From positions 14,432,001 through 14,496,000 of the forward strand of contig JAILWY010000013.1 of assembly GCA_022113835.1 (NCBI GenBank): 64,000 nucleotides of DNA, given 5' to 3'. Source of the stretch: Atopsyche davidsoni. Taxonomy: Eukaryota > Arthropoda > Insecta > Trichoptera > Hydrobiosidae. Both the position numbers and the translations under genes were made by a program. Shown here one piece after another: positions 1-13,109 of this stretch. The notes under the pieces are model-generated. The model did no database searches, was not told the DNA's origin, and saw nothing but the letters and a program-made list of their open reading frames with translations. Numbering within the stretch: the stretch's first letter is position 1; every line of letters begins with the position of its first letter.

Positions 1-537
1 TCCTTTGTTCGCATCCTAAAGGACCAAAAATTTCACGCGTTCAGGCTGCAAAATATATGAATAAGTCAAAGGCGTTTTTGTGACCAAGTGGGTGAACCGA
101 TATTTAGAAACAAAACACGCCAATGACCTACTAGAACGTGGTAAAACAAAAAAGACGTCGTCCGCTGAGGATAAGCAGATAACTAACCTATTTTTGAAAA
201 ACCCACGTCTATCTTTGCGATCTGCACAAGAAGCACAAATCTGAAGCTAAATGACTAAATACGAGTATATCTCTAGCTACAATAAGAAGACGTTTAATGG
301 AGATTATGTTAAAATACCGAAGCACTTTGAAGAAACCGCTCCTTTCAGAAAATCACGTCAAAAAAAAGATGTCGTGGGCACAAGAAAACAAAGACCGCGA
401 CTGGGACAAGATAATCTTTTCTGACGAAGCTTCGTTTTGGGTAACTATTATCTCACCTCGTGCTTGGTTATCTCACCTCAAACGTTCAGATCGAAATACC
501 ACAGTATTACTACTTGAAAGACTAAAATAGTTAAGAC
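1..537 (+). pseudogene. Tc1-like transposase relic, truncated by window edge
   Basis: Two separate reading frames together resemble the N-terminal half of a Tc1-family transposase, which binds the element's terminal repeats and carries out DDE cut-and-paste transposition. Frame 74-244 reads VFVTKWVNRYLET and continues to a stop after LRSAQEAQI, consistent with the DNA-binding helix-turn-helix region. Frame 297-530 reads KKPLLSENHVKKK, then SWAQENKDRDW and IIFSDEASFW; the Asp in FSDEASF is the expected first catalytic residue. The two parts lie in different frames with stops between them. The homology ends just after FSDEASFW, so the second and third acidic residues are missing. No terminal repeat is visible and the 5' end lies outside the window. 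This is a dead copy. Confidence 0.8.
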
Positions 538-2227
538 GCTGAAACAATCAAAATCCGAATATCCTCAACCCAACACGTTTTGTTTGATAGTTCGCGGTTT
601 GTTTTTAACAGAATTTTATCTATAATTGCATCATATTTATATTTAAAATCTTAATGACGTAGTATGACATACAATAATTATTGAAACTTTTTATTATTAG
701 AATTAACGGTCCACGTATGCAAAATTTAGAAAATTCTTAAAAAGCAATTAAATTCCAAATTTTAGAATATATTAATAAAAAATTTAAGTATTCGGATGGC
801 GTAATCCAAATGACGCTTACCCGGCATCTAGTGCTTAATGGGCCGAAGTTTTATTTTCAACGGAATTTTATCTTTCTACTTTACACTGCAGTTTTATGGA
901 TTAAGAAAGCATCAATGCAGAATTTAGCATGTATATATGGATAAAAAGATCAAAATGCGCTAAGATATTTTATGAAAACCAGATGTGCATTGTTTTTTGA
1001 GACACAGTTTAATGTCAGACAAGTGTGTATTAACTTTCAACGGCAGTTTTATGGATTTGAATAATGTGGATTCAGAATCTAGCATTTAAATTGATTTTGA
1101 GTTCAAAGTGCTTTAAAATATGCGGAATACAAACAACGGGACGGATGGGACGCGGGTTTGCATATATTTTCTTAAATATACAGTTAAACTTAAAATAGAG
1201 CTATACGCTGTGTTATAAGTGCATTAAGCGTATTTGTACTATTTGTTTCACTTATTGAATAGACTCAAAGTAAATTAAATATAAGCACAACTGCTTATAT
1301 TTAATTTAAATTTATATTTATATTTATCAACATTGTGGAATCAATAATTCAATTATGCTCAAGCATAAATGCGGTAAGCGCATAAATATTTATCGCCTGG
1401 GAGACAGCTGCCTCGTCTTGTAAAGTTCAATTAAGATTGCAGGTTGGTTGCCTGCAGCGGTCCTCCGAGTTGTAAAGCGCTCACAGATGTTCTGATTGTT
1501 TAGAATAACTTAATGGATAGTTAAAGCGGTGCTGTTGGGACAGGATTGTCCAATCTGGTAGTCAATAGTACCAGCTAGAATGAAAATACGAAGACACAAC
1601 GGTTGACCTGCATTTTTAACACGTAATGTTATGAATGTATTTTTATACAGTGAGACATCCTATCGTTCTTTGTGAGAATAGTAAAGTAGAGTGGAAGTAG
1701 TGTGAGCTTTACAATTGTCAGTTGCAATCACGTCATGTCAGTTGCAGGTCCCTAGACTTATCGTAAAGCACTAGTCTCTTTGACTTAAATCGTCGACTTC
1801 TATTCTAGCTCTTAATCTCTCCGTCATTTCTTTTTCTTATAAAATGCATCCACACGTCAAACGATAAAAAAACTTCTGCTGGCGTTTTTTTTGTTTTATG
1901 TTTAAATTGCCTGTAAAACATATTGTAAAAAAATGGCTACGCAAAAAAATATTTTTCTAAAAAAATAGTTTTCATTAGTTGAAATATGTATTTTTTATGA
2001 AAACTGTATATACGTGAAATAACAAGAAACACATATTTTTTCAGGAAGGTATTGCTTGCGCACATGTATTCAAAAATAAAAATATAATATTATTCCCTCT
2101 AACTTTTTATTTTGTTAAAAGAAATCAATAAATAAAGAAAATATTATTGATTAACATTATAATAAATTATATTTATAAATTGTTTACATCATGATATTTG
2201 TACATTATATGTACAATACCGAACATT
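538..2227. other. AT-rich stretch with one diverged direct repeat
   Basis: No coding region is recognised here. An imperfect direct repeat is visible: TTTCAACGG occurs at 854 and 1035, and GCAGTTTTATGGATT at 888 and 1043, each followed by a related segment (AGAATTTAGCAT and AGAATCTAGCAT). It is probably an old partial duplication. The rest is AT-rich sequence with poly(A/T) runs. Confidence 0.4.
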
Positions 2228-2657
2228 TTAAGGGCGGTCCAAAGGTGATGGCCACCGTTTTCTGGGATTCACAAGGTGTGATCTACATTGACTACCTGGA
2301 GAAGGGCAAAACGCTCTACTATGCGCAATTATTGGACCGATTCGACGCCGAATTGCAGAAAAAACGACCCCATTTAGCGAAGAAAAAAGTGCTCTTCCAC
2401 CATGACAACGAACTGCTCCCCCATCCACCGTATTCTCCAGATTTAGCCCCGTGCAATTTTTTTTTGTTTCCAAACTTGAAAAAGTCACTCGCCGGGCAGA
2501 AATTTAAGTCGAATGAGGTGGTCATCGCCACCACGGAGGCCAGCTTTGCAGACCTCGAGAAAACGTATTTTTCAAATGGGTTAAAGAAGTTGGAGCATCA
2601 CTTTTCCAAAATTTTCGTTTTTCTTTTGTAGGCTGAGTACTTATCGCACCGTCCTTG
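2228..2657 (+). pseudogene. Mariner (DD34D) element, internally deleted relic
   Basis: The frame encodes the C-terminal part of a mariner transposase: KVMATVFWDSQGVIYIDYLE, DAELQKKRPHLAKKKVLFHH, then PHPPYSPDLAPCNFFLFPN and KSLAGQKFKSNE. It matches the better-preserved copy at 50.6-51.8 kb almost word for word. Relative to that copy it lacks the whole N-terminal half, a short stretch near 2320, about 54 bp after the HHDN motif, and about 55 bp near the C terminus. The third catalytic Asp is replaced by Asn (APCNFF). The right terminal repeat is at 2630-2657 and is followed by TA. At the left, AGGGCGGTCC next to TA matches the start of the terminal repeat and is joined directly to the coding part, suggesting deletion from near the left end to mid-gene. 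The element cannot be active. Confidence 0.88.
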
Positions 2658-2819
2658 TATATTAGTTCCTAATATCCCGAATTCGAATACATAATCAATA
2701 AAAAGTTATTTAATAACTCTAAACCGTAAAAATAACAGCACCACGTTATGCGAGGAACGTTGAATAAAACATAACAAAAAATCGAGAACAGTTCGCTTCG
2801 TAATGGAAAAAAAGCGACT

Positions 2820-3180
2820 CTGAGGTTAAGGGCGCATGTATCGAATGTTCGTTCTCAATTACGCAGGGGTCGTCACGGGGGCGAGTTGTCGAGGCTTGCG
2901 GCTCGCTTCAGACGCTGAAACGATTCCTTTTCATGGAAGCCGAGCGAATAAAAGCCCGGCGCCTGCGGGAGACATCGTGCCGCGGCGCCGTTTTATTTAC
3001 GACATTTTGTTTACTTTAGTGCCGTAATATTTTTTCATATATTATACCCTTCAATTCCAAGATGACGGTGGCTCGCGTTACGCGGCCCGCCCGGCCCGGG
3101 AGCTTACTCAGCGAAGGGACATGTGCTTGTTATTGCAGCTTCCGGGGCCTTCGCCGCTTCCGGTTTTATGCATCTTACAT
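2820..3180. other. GC-rich island
   Basis: This block is rich in G+C and CpG (for example GTGCCGCGGCGCCG near 2979) and stands between AT-rich flanks. It shows no transposon signature and no recognisable protein. An AATAAAAG followed by CCCGGCGCC could be a core-promoter-like or an accidental arrangement. Confidence 0.45.
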
Positions 3181-5269
3181 ACAAATTTAAAAACTGTTGT
3201 CTTTCCGCCATTGGTGCAAATTTTGAGATATTCGAATGCGCCATTTCATTTGCGCTTATAGTTTCTTCTGCAGCTTTATAGCTGTTCGATATTTTATTCG
3301 TTTCTTTACTGACTAAAACTTAATTAAATCTTTCATAAAGTACTCTCCACTTCTCAACGTTTATTTAAGCCAAAACTGTAATATATTTCAACTTTATTTA
3401 TAATACCACAAAGGTGATTCATTCCGATGTACATCTTTCGACCTATATAACGGTTTATAGCTCTCAGTCAACATTATTAACAAGTTATTTTCAAAATATA
3501 ATATTACATTGCCATATTGAGAATCAAAAGGTTTTCACGCTGTTTCCTACAATGCTAACTTGGCTCCGCACCCATGTTATATTTTTTGTATGGAATAAAA
3601 TGATAACCGGACAAATTTTAAGTAGTGGGATCTGACCGGAAGTTTTTTGGTAAAAAGTCTACGATATCAGCACAATGTGAATATTTCATCAAAGTAGACC
3701 TTAGATAAATCTGAATAATTGAATTTTATTTTTAGCACGGAAAGTTTTGGAATTTCAATATGCACTTCTCACTTCCGTGTCATAAAATTGCCATTTCTAA
3801 ATTATAGAGCATACTTCAATATGGATTTCAATAGCAGCCAAGTTATATAGACAAGTTTTATTCCTCAAAGTTAGAAGTTATTTTTCAGAAACAAAAACAA
3901 GAGATAAAAGATTGTTGGTGTGAAAAATATAGTAACAACAGTACATTTTACCGTAGAGCTGTGTTATAAAAATTTAATTTAATCAAAAGTAACTCTTGTT
4001 GCTTCATTAATATTGTGATGATTTGTAGCTTAACCTATGTGCCAGTTAAAAATCATTGTTGTAAATGGCTTAAATAGTCGAATCAAAACGAACACAGTCG
4101 AAACAAACTGACCACGACATAGTCATAGCTGCGACTCTTCGGTCTTAGTATCATACCAAAGTAGTAATTTAAGTAGTACTGTTTTAAAGATAACATCAAT
4201 TTTTTTGTTCACAGCATCGTTTTTCGGCAACTTGATACAACCGGGAAGTACATTTTTTAAAGAAAACAACATCAAAATGAAATCTAAGATGTTAACTTAA
4301 TGAATCCGTGTTTCTCGCTAAATTATCCTTTTTGTGTTTTCTTTGTAATTCTGAGTGGAAAAATGAAAAATCGTTTTTAGCTAATTTGATTAAGTCGCAT
4401 TACGAAACTTTAGCTTGCTATTTTTTTTAATATTTTTTCAGTATTTAGAGACGAAATTAATTAAATTTAAACGCGAAGAAAATCCGTAAATTCTTTTAAT
4501 GTTTATTTATATAAAGTAAATCACGGTGCTTTAATTGTATCGCAGATTTCAAATAGTCAAGAAGGCATAAACATCAATGAAAAAGATCAAATAATTTTCC
4601 TTATCGAAGTAGGGAAAGCTCTGAAGGTAGAGTAACAGCTCTTCCGGCCTGGGAGTTTTCAGAACTCTATTATTTACTACCGTAATATTTTTAAAATTGT
4701 TTATTTCTGAAAGTTTCTTTTTCACTTTTGTTGGCAACACTCCAGAATTTTCAATCCGTGTTTATAGTCGGCAAATACGATCCTCCTCGCCGAAGCGATT
4801 AAAAACTTTTACTATTTAATATTAATTTCGAGATTCTATGAATCTGCTTCGATAAAATAAATTAATAAATTATAAGATAAATTGTTTTTTGAAAAATCGA
4901 TTTCCAATTTATACTACTCGTAAATTTTAAACTACTACACATAGGTTAAAAATTTCATTACGATATCACTTAACAATTTATAAAGTCATGGCTGTTGTAA
5001 TTTGTTATATAACCGTAATTTAAGGAACATTTAATCTGACAAAGATGTAATCGAATTCGACGCGAAAAGCGAAAAGTAACTCAAACAGTCTTTATTAATC
5101 TTTCATGAGGCCTCAGTCTAATTTTAGTCTAATTAATCGCCAATGTCAAATATGCCGATTTAAAACACGCATTCAAGAGATTCACGACATTAAGAATTGA
5201 ATTAGAATTATTATTGCAATAAAAATTAATTATGGTCTAGGATGACGATTAATTAAGTCCCAATGGGCA
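3181..5269. other. AT-rich stretch, nothing recognised
   Basis: Only short open frames of chance length are present, with poly(A/T) runs. No terminal repeats or RNA-like structures stand out. Confidence 0.5.
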
Positions 5270-5660
5270 ATTAGATGTCGGGACCGGATCTCCAGACCAA
5301 ATTTGGAATGAAGCCAGAGGTGCTTGGGGGCTTATGCCGATATTCGCATACGGCAGATGATCAAGCTGTTCTTATTTACAGAGGCCGCTGGTGTTATGGC
5401 TTCGGGGGTTGTGTATTTTACATTTTTGCAGCGTCCGGGATGACGGATAATGAGTAGAGGAGGGAATGAGTGTCGAGCCATTAAGCGCGGCCTTTGCATA
5501 TTAAACCTCCATAAATAAGAGGGCGCCGGGCTGAGACATCTATCGGCCCCCGCCCCTCTCTGGTAAGGAGAGTAATGGAAGGCGACGCCAACGGAATCGC
5601 TGTATAACAATTCACTTCCGGCCAACAAGCCGAGGGAAATGTAAATTCTCAAGAAACGGC
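5270..5660. other. GC-rich island
   Basis: This is one of the longest mixed-composition blocks in the first 10 kb. It contains CATAAATAAGAGGGCGCCGG near 5508, which resembles a TATA-like box followed by a GC-rich segment. The open frames on both strands are short and unlike any family I know. Confidence 0.4.
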
Positions 5661-5913
5661 CTGCTTGGGAGGTATTTCAAAAGTGCTGCAAATAAAACCA
5701 ATAGTCGCAGGCGGATTCTTTCCAATAAACTTCTTATTTCTGGCTTATTTCTTTTTCTTTGCATATTTATTTATTTCGGAATCCACATTTCAAGCAAGTA
5801 CAGTGTTTTTCATTTTTCATTATTAGAGAAAAAATACAAATTGCAATACACGAAATTAAACTGTTTGCAGAAGCAAATATCCCCAATTAATGCGTTTTTT
5901 AACCTTACGTTTC

Positions 5914-6209
5914 TCAGAAAAATATCATCGTGATTTGTGTGAGATTTGAACCCACATCCCCAGGCTTACATGGCCGGTATACTAACCCTTGTACTAACAA
6001 ATCACATCCATTATTCGATAATTTTTAACAATCATACTGTACATATGAACCAATGTGCCCAGGCCAACCAATATTTAATATTTAGGGTATTTTTACCACA
6101 TATCACTACTGCACATATCAATATTATTATTTATAAGTAATAATATAATAAACCCGTAATGGGTAATAAATACGCATATGATTGACGTTCAATCCAAAAA
6201 ATAGACATA
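5914..6209 (-). mobile_element. tRNA-headed SINE-like element, copy 1
   Basis: On the minus strand, 5932-6003 folds as a 72-nt tRNA-like cloverleaf. The acceptor pairing is GATTTGT/ACAAATC, extended by GT/AC outside it. The T arm contains GGGTTCAAATCTC, close to the pol III B box. The anticodon-position loop is CATGTAA, lacking the invariant T33, so it is not a working tRNA. An AT-rich body follows. Flanking direct repeats CTTACGTTTC (5904-5913) and CTTACATTTC (6210-6219) match at 9 of 10 positions and fit a target-site duplication. The right edge carries the tail module shared with the copies at 28.9, 54.3 and 62.5 kb, including AATCCAAAAAATAGACATA. Confidence 0.8.
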
Positions 6210-6219
6210 CTTACATTTC

Positions 6220-9200
6220 GGTTGTTGAGTAATTATTATAACAAAAATATTTAACCATTTTCAACACATATCATTGAGTGTAATTAAGAACACTGGGAAT
6301 TTATAAAATATTCGTTCAAAAGAGAATAAATTAAATGGTGTGTATAACATTTTCTGCATTTTATGGGCAATAAAATCAAATATGTCATTGTATTATGAAA
6401 GCTACAGCACGTAAAAGCAATCTCATATGAAATGAGTAATGATATCAATCAATTAAACCGAGTTGACTGCGGAATCGACGGGCCAAAATATTTCATTAAT
6501 TTTGAATGTTAAAGCCGAAGCTCTGTTACGAAGTACTTATATATATTTGTATGTATCAAACTCTATACAATTAAAGCAATGGATCCCGAGTCTAGCAATA
6601 TTTGTGTGTATCAAATAATACTTTGAGAACTTTCAAAACACATAATACTATTAGCCGAATTTCAAACATACTCTGAAGTATGAAGATTCAATTTAAAAAA
6701 AAAATAAATCAATAAATATTTTTCCTAAATCGATATAGTGTTATAATAATAGTCAATATCATTTCATTTTAAGACTGATTTAAATTATTTTGGATTTTTT
6801 AAACTATCTGCACATATCAATATTACAGATAAGCGCATACATAAAAACCAGAAACTACCAATGTCCACTTAGAATATAATCACATGTCACGAGAGTTAAC
6901 GGGAACTCACGTTGAAGGCTTTGACTTACCATTCACAGCAAACATCCCCAAAAAAACACCCTCTGCTTCGCCAACCCAACCGGTCGCCATTAAATTATAT
7001 ATATTTTTTATTAGGTTTATGATGTTTATATATATTTTTTTAAACTTATTTAAATATTTTTCGTACGTTTAAATTATTTTTAACTGTTGTGAAACTTTTG
7101 AGATTTATGAGTGTATTTAAAAAAAAAAAAGGTTTGTCCTCGTGATTTGTCGTTATGATCCACAGTGCGCCTGTGCTTCCTCGGTTATGGGGCAATTTAT
7201 GAAGTCCGTTAGTTTGCATTGAAATACTATAAACTCGCGACCGTAGCTTGTATCTGGGGTTGTTACTCTAGAATTGTTTTTCGCGGATGATATTTCAGGA
7301 GTGCCGGCGTAATTGCAGAATAAAAACCTCCCCTGAAACAGAAAACTCATACATATTTAAACCTCGTCTCCGTCCGGAGGCCGTTAGTCAAAAATGTATT
7401 AAATATGTTTCGATATGGCCATTTAAAACGCAATTTCGGAAAGAGGAGGTTTTAAATGCGGGGGTCGTTTGCGGCGAATTGTTAAGTTCAATTCTCCAAA
7501 TGAAAAATAAAAAATGTTTATCTACATTATCTTCAAGTATTTTTGCAGATAAATCTTTTTAGCCGGTCTGTATTCTAGAGATATTTTAATTTAAAAAAGC
7601 ACTTTCAATTTTAGGAACGGACAGACATTAATTACCCCTGGCTTTTTCCGAAAATATTATCTACTGAACACATAGTCAGGGATGGAGAAAACGTATTAAG
7701 GGAAATATATAATTGATTAATTGAATATGAAAGATACCATAGCGAAGATATTCTGAAGAAAGAATCAACCTGTCAGACGTAATGTTACTGGATATAGAGT
7801 GATTTCTCTCTATAAATATCATATCAGGCACTAATATCTTATAGAGTTTATGTGGATGTACGAAAAAAGTCATTTTTATTTATATATTTATTGATAGATT
7901 GATATTCCTCCTTTTTTAAGAAACTACATTAAAAATCTCAAAAGCAAGAAACAAAAAAAAAAAAAAATTATTATGTTTTTTTAATAAAATATCTTAATAA
8001 AAAAAACAAATTATTATCGTATAAGATGAAAATACTGTGCACAAAACAAAATTATTTCTTTCTTGATATTGAAAAATACAGCATCGATTTTACGTTCAAC
8101 AACAAAAGAATAGCTAGCCAGATGAATTTCAGTTAAACCTTCTGAAAACGAACATTCAGGAAGTTACAAAGTACAACACTTTTTATTTAGTGTATTTTTT
8201 ATTAAGACGGAATTGTTCCCGTTATTTCAAATACTTTTACTATAAAAAAAAATTACTTTATACGAATACACTAAAAACATATTAAAAAAGTATACAATAT
8301 ATAGTTATATTTATTTTTGTTTGTCTCGTAAAACTAATTTTTCAAATCGTAATTTCTACCTCTAATATAATCATACAAATTTTAGTTGAAATAACAATTT
8401 ATAGCCTTCCTTTTATAATTATGAATAATGTACCTTTAAGCCTAAGCCAAGGCAGTATTATAATAAAATATTAATATTGCTGAAATAATATTCTCAGCTC
8501 TACTATGTGATACTCACTTACATGGCAGGTATTGACATTTGAGGAGATATGAGTAAACAAGGGATTGTACTGACAAAAGGTGTAATTTGCAGCAGGTTGG
8601 TATGACACCTCGAATAAAGAAATAATTGTGCCAAAGTATTTAAGAAAAACTAAAAGAAATCTATCTTTTGAAAGAAATCCTAAGGGAAACAATTAATAAT
8701 TAAAATCGTTTTCCAAAATTAACATTTTTAACATAAAAAAATCTGATCTAGTGAGTATTCAACTATATGAACAAATTTCAAAAATGTATCTATAGATACT
8801 TGACAAAAATTAATTATGATACATTTTATTAAAAAGGTTTTTTTGTTAAGAATTACAATTAGTATTCTGAGAATAAATCAATTAACAACGGAAGGGAAAA
8901 GGTTTTGTTTGAACACAAAATATAAAAAGTAAAAAATTTCCAGAAGTGTTAATTAACTTAATGATTGTCTACTAGTTTTAAAACTATATGAACAATGCTT
9001 AGTAAGAATATAAAAAAATAATAATTAAAAGTATTTATAGTGTTATGTTAAACAATGAAAAAAAAAACATTACTATACAAACAAACTTGCAAGAAGTTTG
9101 ACTATAGAGCGCCAATATTATTCAACAAAGTAAAGCAATTTTAGTAGTACACGAACAAAGTTGCATAAGTTAATGGCAGTAGTTGAGATAAATTTAACTT

Positions 9201-9699
9201 AAATTTAACGACAAACGCCTAATGAAAGTAAACTCCCGTGAAATATCTCATGCTTAGAATTCGAAAAGTATTGCCGGATGAGACAGCAAACTTTGTTCGT
9301 TGCCAAATCTTTCCTCTTGCTAATTCGTCAGCTTACGCAGATTTTGCTTCTTGATTCTTCAGTCATATTAAAATATACCCAGTTCTTAAACTGAGAGTAT
9401 TTAACTAAAAACTTTACGTTGTTTTGTCAAATTATTTTTATAGAATTTACTAAAGTAAAAAAATTAGTTTTGCTGTCGTTATTTTATACACAAATATAAA
9501 ACTTTTTTTTTTTACAATTAACGTTTGATTTTACTTGTATATATAAGAATTATCTATCAATGACTTATTTTATTAAAATTACTATGGCGGTGCGTTCAAA
9601 TGTGTTTTTCTCATTACATTAATTATTGATTATTAGATATATATCGTGTTTTAGAATAAATATCGTATACTTTTAAGCAGCTTTTACGTAGAAATTTCT
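6220..9699. other. AT-rich stretch, nothing recognised
   Basis: Long AT-rich DNA with poly(A) runs near 6696, 7118 and 7953. Short open frames look accidental. A modestly less AT-rich patch lies near 7150-7460 without an identifiable product. Confidence 0.5.
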
Positions 9700-9862
9700 T
9701 TTGAATTTAAAACTGCGGTGTAGAAGGATCTGGAAACCCACTTTACTGCTGACCCTTAGAAAACCACTAACAGACATAGATATATGTTCAGTGAAATGGT
9801 AACGAACCACTTTTGAGGAGAAGTATCTAAAGAAGAAGATAAAAATTATCTGATGTTTTGAT
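9700..9862 (+). repeat. Unnamed dispersed repeat (family C), copy 1
   Basis: The segment AAAACTGCGGTGTAGAAGGA, the later CCTTAGAAAACCACTAAC, and the TATGTTCAGTGAAATGGTAA stretch recur at 42.5, 61.8 and 62.8 kb. Partial versions occur at 16.2, 38.5 and 53.5 kb. The 3' part (in the best copies TGGTCCCCAACCTCCTTTGA) resembles hAT-type terminal sequences, so a non-autonomous hAT is one possibility. I could not fix its ends. Confidence 0.6.
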
Positions 9863-9895
9863 AAAAAAAATAAGTATCTCATTCTGCTGTCTTAA

Positions 9896-10336
9896 CACAC
9901 TAAAGGCGTGGCGGGTACTAGTACCGTTCCGCGGACTATTGCATATTAATACGTTTTTAAATGTGTTTACTCTAAAAACAGCAGAAGGTCATTTTACTCT
10001 TTAGGTTTACAGTTTGAAATGTTTCTTTAGGACTCGTCAACGTTACTTCTACCAATACTGTCCAGTGATTCTGAACAAAGTGACAATGAAGAAGTGGAGT
10101 GATCAGAGAATGATAATCCTCCGATTATTGAACAATTTTTACGACAAAGTGGTGTTGTTGTGATGCCAAGTAATCCGCAAAGTGTGTATGACGTGGTTCA
10201 ACTTTTTATAGGAAATTATTTATTTGACTACTTGCAAATCAAAGAGTGTATAGACTAGATTTCACACGCGCAATTTTACGCGAATTTTGCCCGCTACGCA
10301 CATCAGTATAGTCAATTTGGTACCGCCTAAAGTGTG
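9896..10336 (+). mobile_element. piggyBac-like miniature element, copy 1
   Basis: The 441-bp element is bounded by TTAA at 9892-9895 and 10337-10340, the diagnostic piggyBac target duplication. Its ends are inverted: CACACTAAAGGCG at the left and CGCCTAAAGTGTG at the right, with two mismatches. It contains the remains of a short frame beginning ILSSDSEQSDNEEVE; the Trp seen in copy 2 is here a TGA stop, followed by SENDNPPIIEQFLRQSG and VVQLFIGNYLFDYLQIKEC. The acidic start followed by an LF-rich helix resembles the N-terminal part of piggyBac transposases. The catalytic domain is absent, so the element could move only in trans. Confidence 0.85.
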
Positions 10337-10479
10337 TTAATGAATAAGTCCTCAGCTCGCAGCATTAAAAAACCGCAATGACGAGTCTGTCATAAACCGA
10401 AAGCACCTTATTAAAAATCACCTCAGAAGCAATAAACAAAATTACCGCTTGCTCTTATAGCGGTATTTGCATGATGACT

Positions 10480-10650
10480 CATCGAGACAGTCCACAGAGC
10501 GCATAAAAGTTTTACTTGGGCGTTAAGGGCGTAATAAAGCAGCGCAGGGGATGAAGGGCGGGGGTCGTAAGACGCCGTTTAACTCGCAGCTGGATAACTG
10601 TCGGCGGCACACGTGATATTCAGGCTTCATGGGGCCAGTTAGGACCACTC
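10480..10650. other. GC-rich island
   Basis: This block includes GGGCGTTAAGGGCGTAATAA and GGATGAAGGGCGGGGGTCGT. It lies just right of the piggyBac-like element but outside its TTAA. Confidence 0.4.
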
Positions 10651-13109
10651 AACGTGAGCAACACCATAGGACGGATTTAAAAAAGGACACCTAAATACGT
10701 ATTAAGCAAACGGCGGTGCTTTTGTTCTCAGCGAGCCTCGTACGTTCTCATTTTATGAATTTCCCTCCGAAGTATAAATAAATTATTTTTAAGTCGGGAA
10801 CACAGCGTTTGGGCCTAAGTGTCTTAATTTTGATTAATGTTTAAATTCTGGTTAATAGTGGTTGGCTAAGGAAAAAAAAAACACCGCTGCTTATGCTTTA
10901 TGTTGTAGATACGGTAAATCATGTTTTTGGATATTGTACGTAAAAATAACATGGCATATTTACAGGATTTTTTTTAAAAACACAAATGCGGCTCGCTTCG
11001 GTTACGTCACTGAAGAGATTTTTTTAACAAGGACATGGAAAGTTGGAGCTTCTTGATAATTTTAAAATTTAATTATATTTTTATTAAATACGTAAATATT
11101 AATCAACTACTTCTTAATAAGATTTTACGATTTTTTAAAAAGTATCAGTTGACTAGCAGCTAAAAAATATATCAGTTTATAAAAAAAAATTGTTTTAATT
11201 ATAAATCCAAAGTTATCATATTATCCTTCCATACTCATTTTCACCTATTTTTTTAGCAACATATAATAAATTTCCTAAACATATTTTAGAAATAAGCTAT
11301 ATGTTGAATTAAAATTAGCTATAATACGATTTTTAAAAACAAATATTTTTATTGCTATCGAATTATTCATGACAAATAAATTTGTATATGCGCTTAGTGA
11401 CCAAACTCAGTAATTAGTGAAATTTCAATATTATTTATGTGGTGTGAGATAGTTAATCCACGGATAACTTATTTATTAACTGGATTGCATGCATAAATAA
11501 ACGGAACGTTTGGGTAAAAAGAAAAATATGTATTATAAAACGAATCGTTATATTTTAGTATTCATTTATTCAATAAAATACTTAAACAGCATATCTCACT
11601 TTAACAGCCATAAGCTCAATAGCTTTATTACTGAATTCACTTGTCAGGACAGAAATTGAACTAGGCACATTTCGATCAAGAATCGACAGCTCATGAAAAT
11701 TTCTCAGTGTATTAATATATATATTTAATATAAGAAATAATTATTTTGAACAAACCAAAAGTTCTACCATGTAATTTTATGGTATAACAAACGTTTGACT
11801 GCTAGAAAACACATAATATTTTTTTTGTTTCTCAATTGGCAACCCGGTTTCTGTCAGGGGCAGTCTTGGGTATTTATGCACCAGCGGAAGTGCACTATAG
11901 AGAATTTGGACTTTTTATTGCAACCCCAGTTCTCGCATTACAAGCCTCTAGTATTTGGTAGGCTACAGTGTTCTTAGTTCTTAGAAACATAGATTCTAAT
12001 AAAGCAGTAATTAATTCTAAAGTTACATGTTCAATTAACATGCCAAAAGTTAAAATTTCAATAATAACTAACACAATACATTTTTAAAAAATTGAATGAA
12101 AAAGCTCACATATTATATGGGAAAAGTTTATTCAATACATTTAACCGAATATAATTTTTTTAATAATTCTCCCGTTTGCCATTTTATAATGAAAAACATT
12201 TTAAACGAATAGCTTTTCGAAAAACACGCGTCGACATTAAATTAGAGCATTTACTCTTATCAAATATTATATTATGGCTACTATTACACAAAATTTTATA
12301 TTTACTATATAGTTAAAGTAGTAATGTTTACTCTCCTTAATACATGTAATAAACTATCATATTAATATTCTCAGTAAAACATCTAAACTGAACCATTAAA
12401 ATTAACAAATACAACAAACTAGCTATGTTGTGTTTAAATTTACTGTATTGTGTTAAAATACATTTTTTAATAATTTTTGTCTCCATTTCCCACTACTAAT
12501 AAAAATTTTATAAATAAAAAATTATCTCCCTTTGTTTTGTTGATTCGGTCTTATAATATTTTGCTATTTTTTGCATCTTCGTTTCTTGTCATTCTCACAA
12601 AGATGATAACTATTAATGATTATTTAATTCGTGAGACTATCTTAGGCAGGCAATCAAATTTATTATTCCTTGACTACAAGAAAATACTATTTTAATTAAA
12701 ATCAGTTCGCATTATTCAAATTTATTACTGAAGTAGGTGATAATTTTATAGTATTTAATAAACTACTTGTTTCTTTGGTGGCATTCAAAAGATATAAACT
12801 GTTTGCTCCTTTTGTGGGTCGTACGTCAGTGTTTTCATTTAATTTTTTTTTTAATAAATGAAACTGAACACTCAGTTTCAACGTTTTGCTATCGGTAATG
12901 CGGCTATCTTTAGAAATCTTCAAAAAATAATTATTATGATTATAAATGGTTTATTAACCGAGTTTAGTAGTCGCCAAAACCTGCGAACACAGTTTCAATA
13001 ATAACCTACACCACTTGTGCTTGTGTTTACCAAGTAAATTTGAATTTTAAGTAATAAAAATATGTGTTTATGATGCTGAATATAAACTAAACGTTTAAAC
13101 GTGTCGTAA
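10651..13109. other. AT-rich stretch, nothing recognised
   Basis: AT-rich DNA with chance-length frames only. A short mixed-composition patch at 11810-11960 encodes nothing I recognise. Confidence 0.5.
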
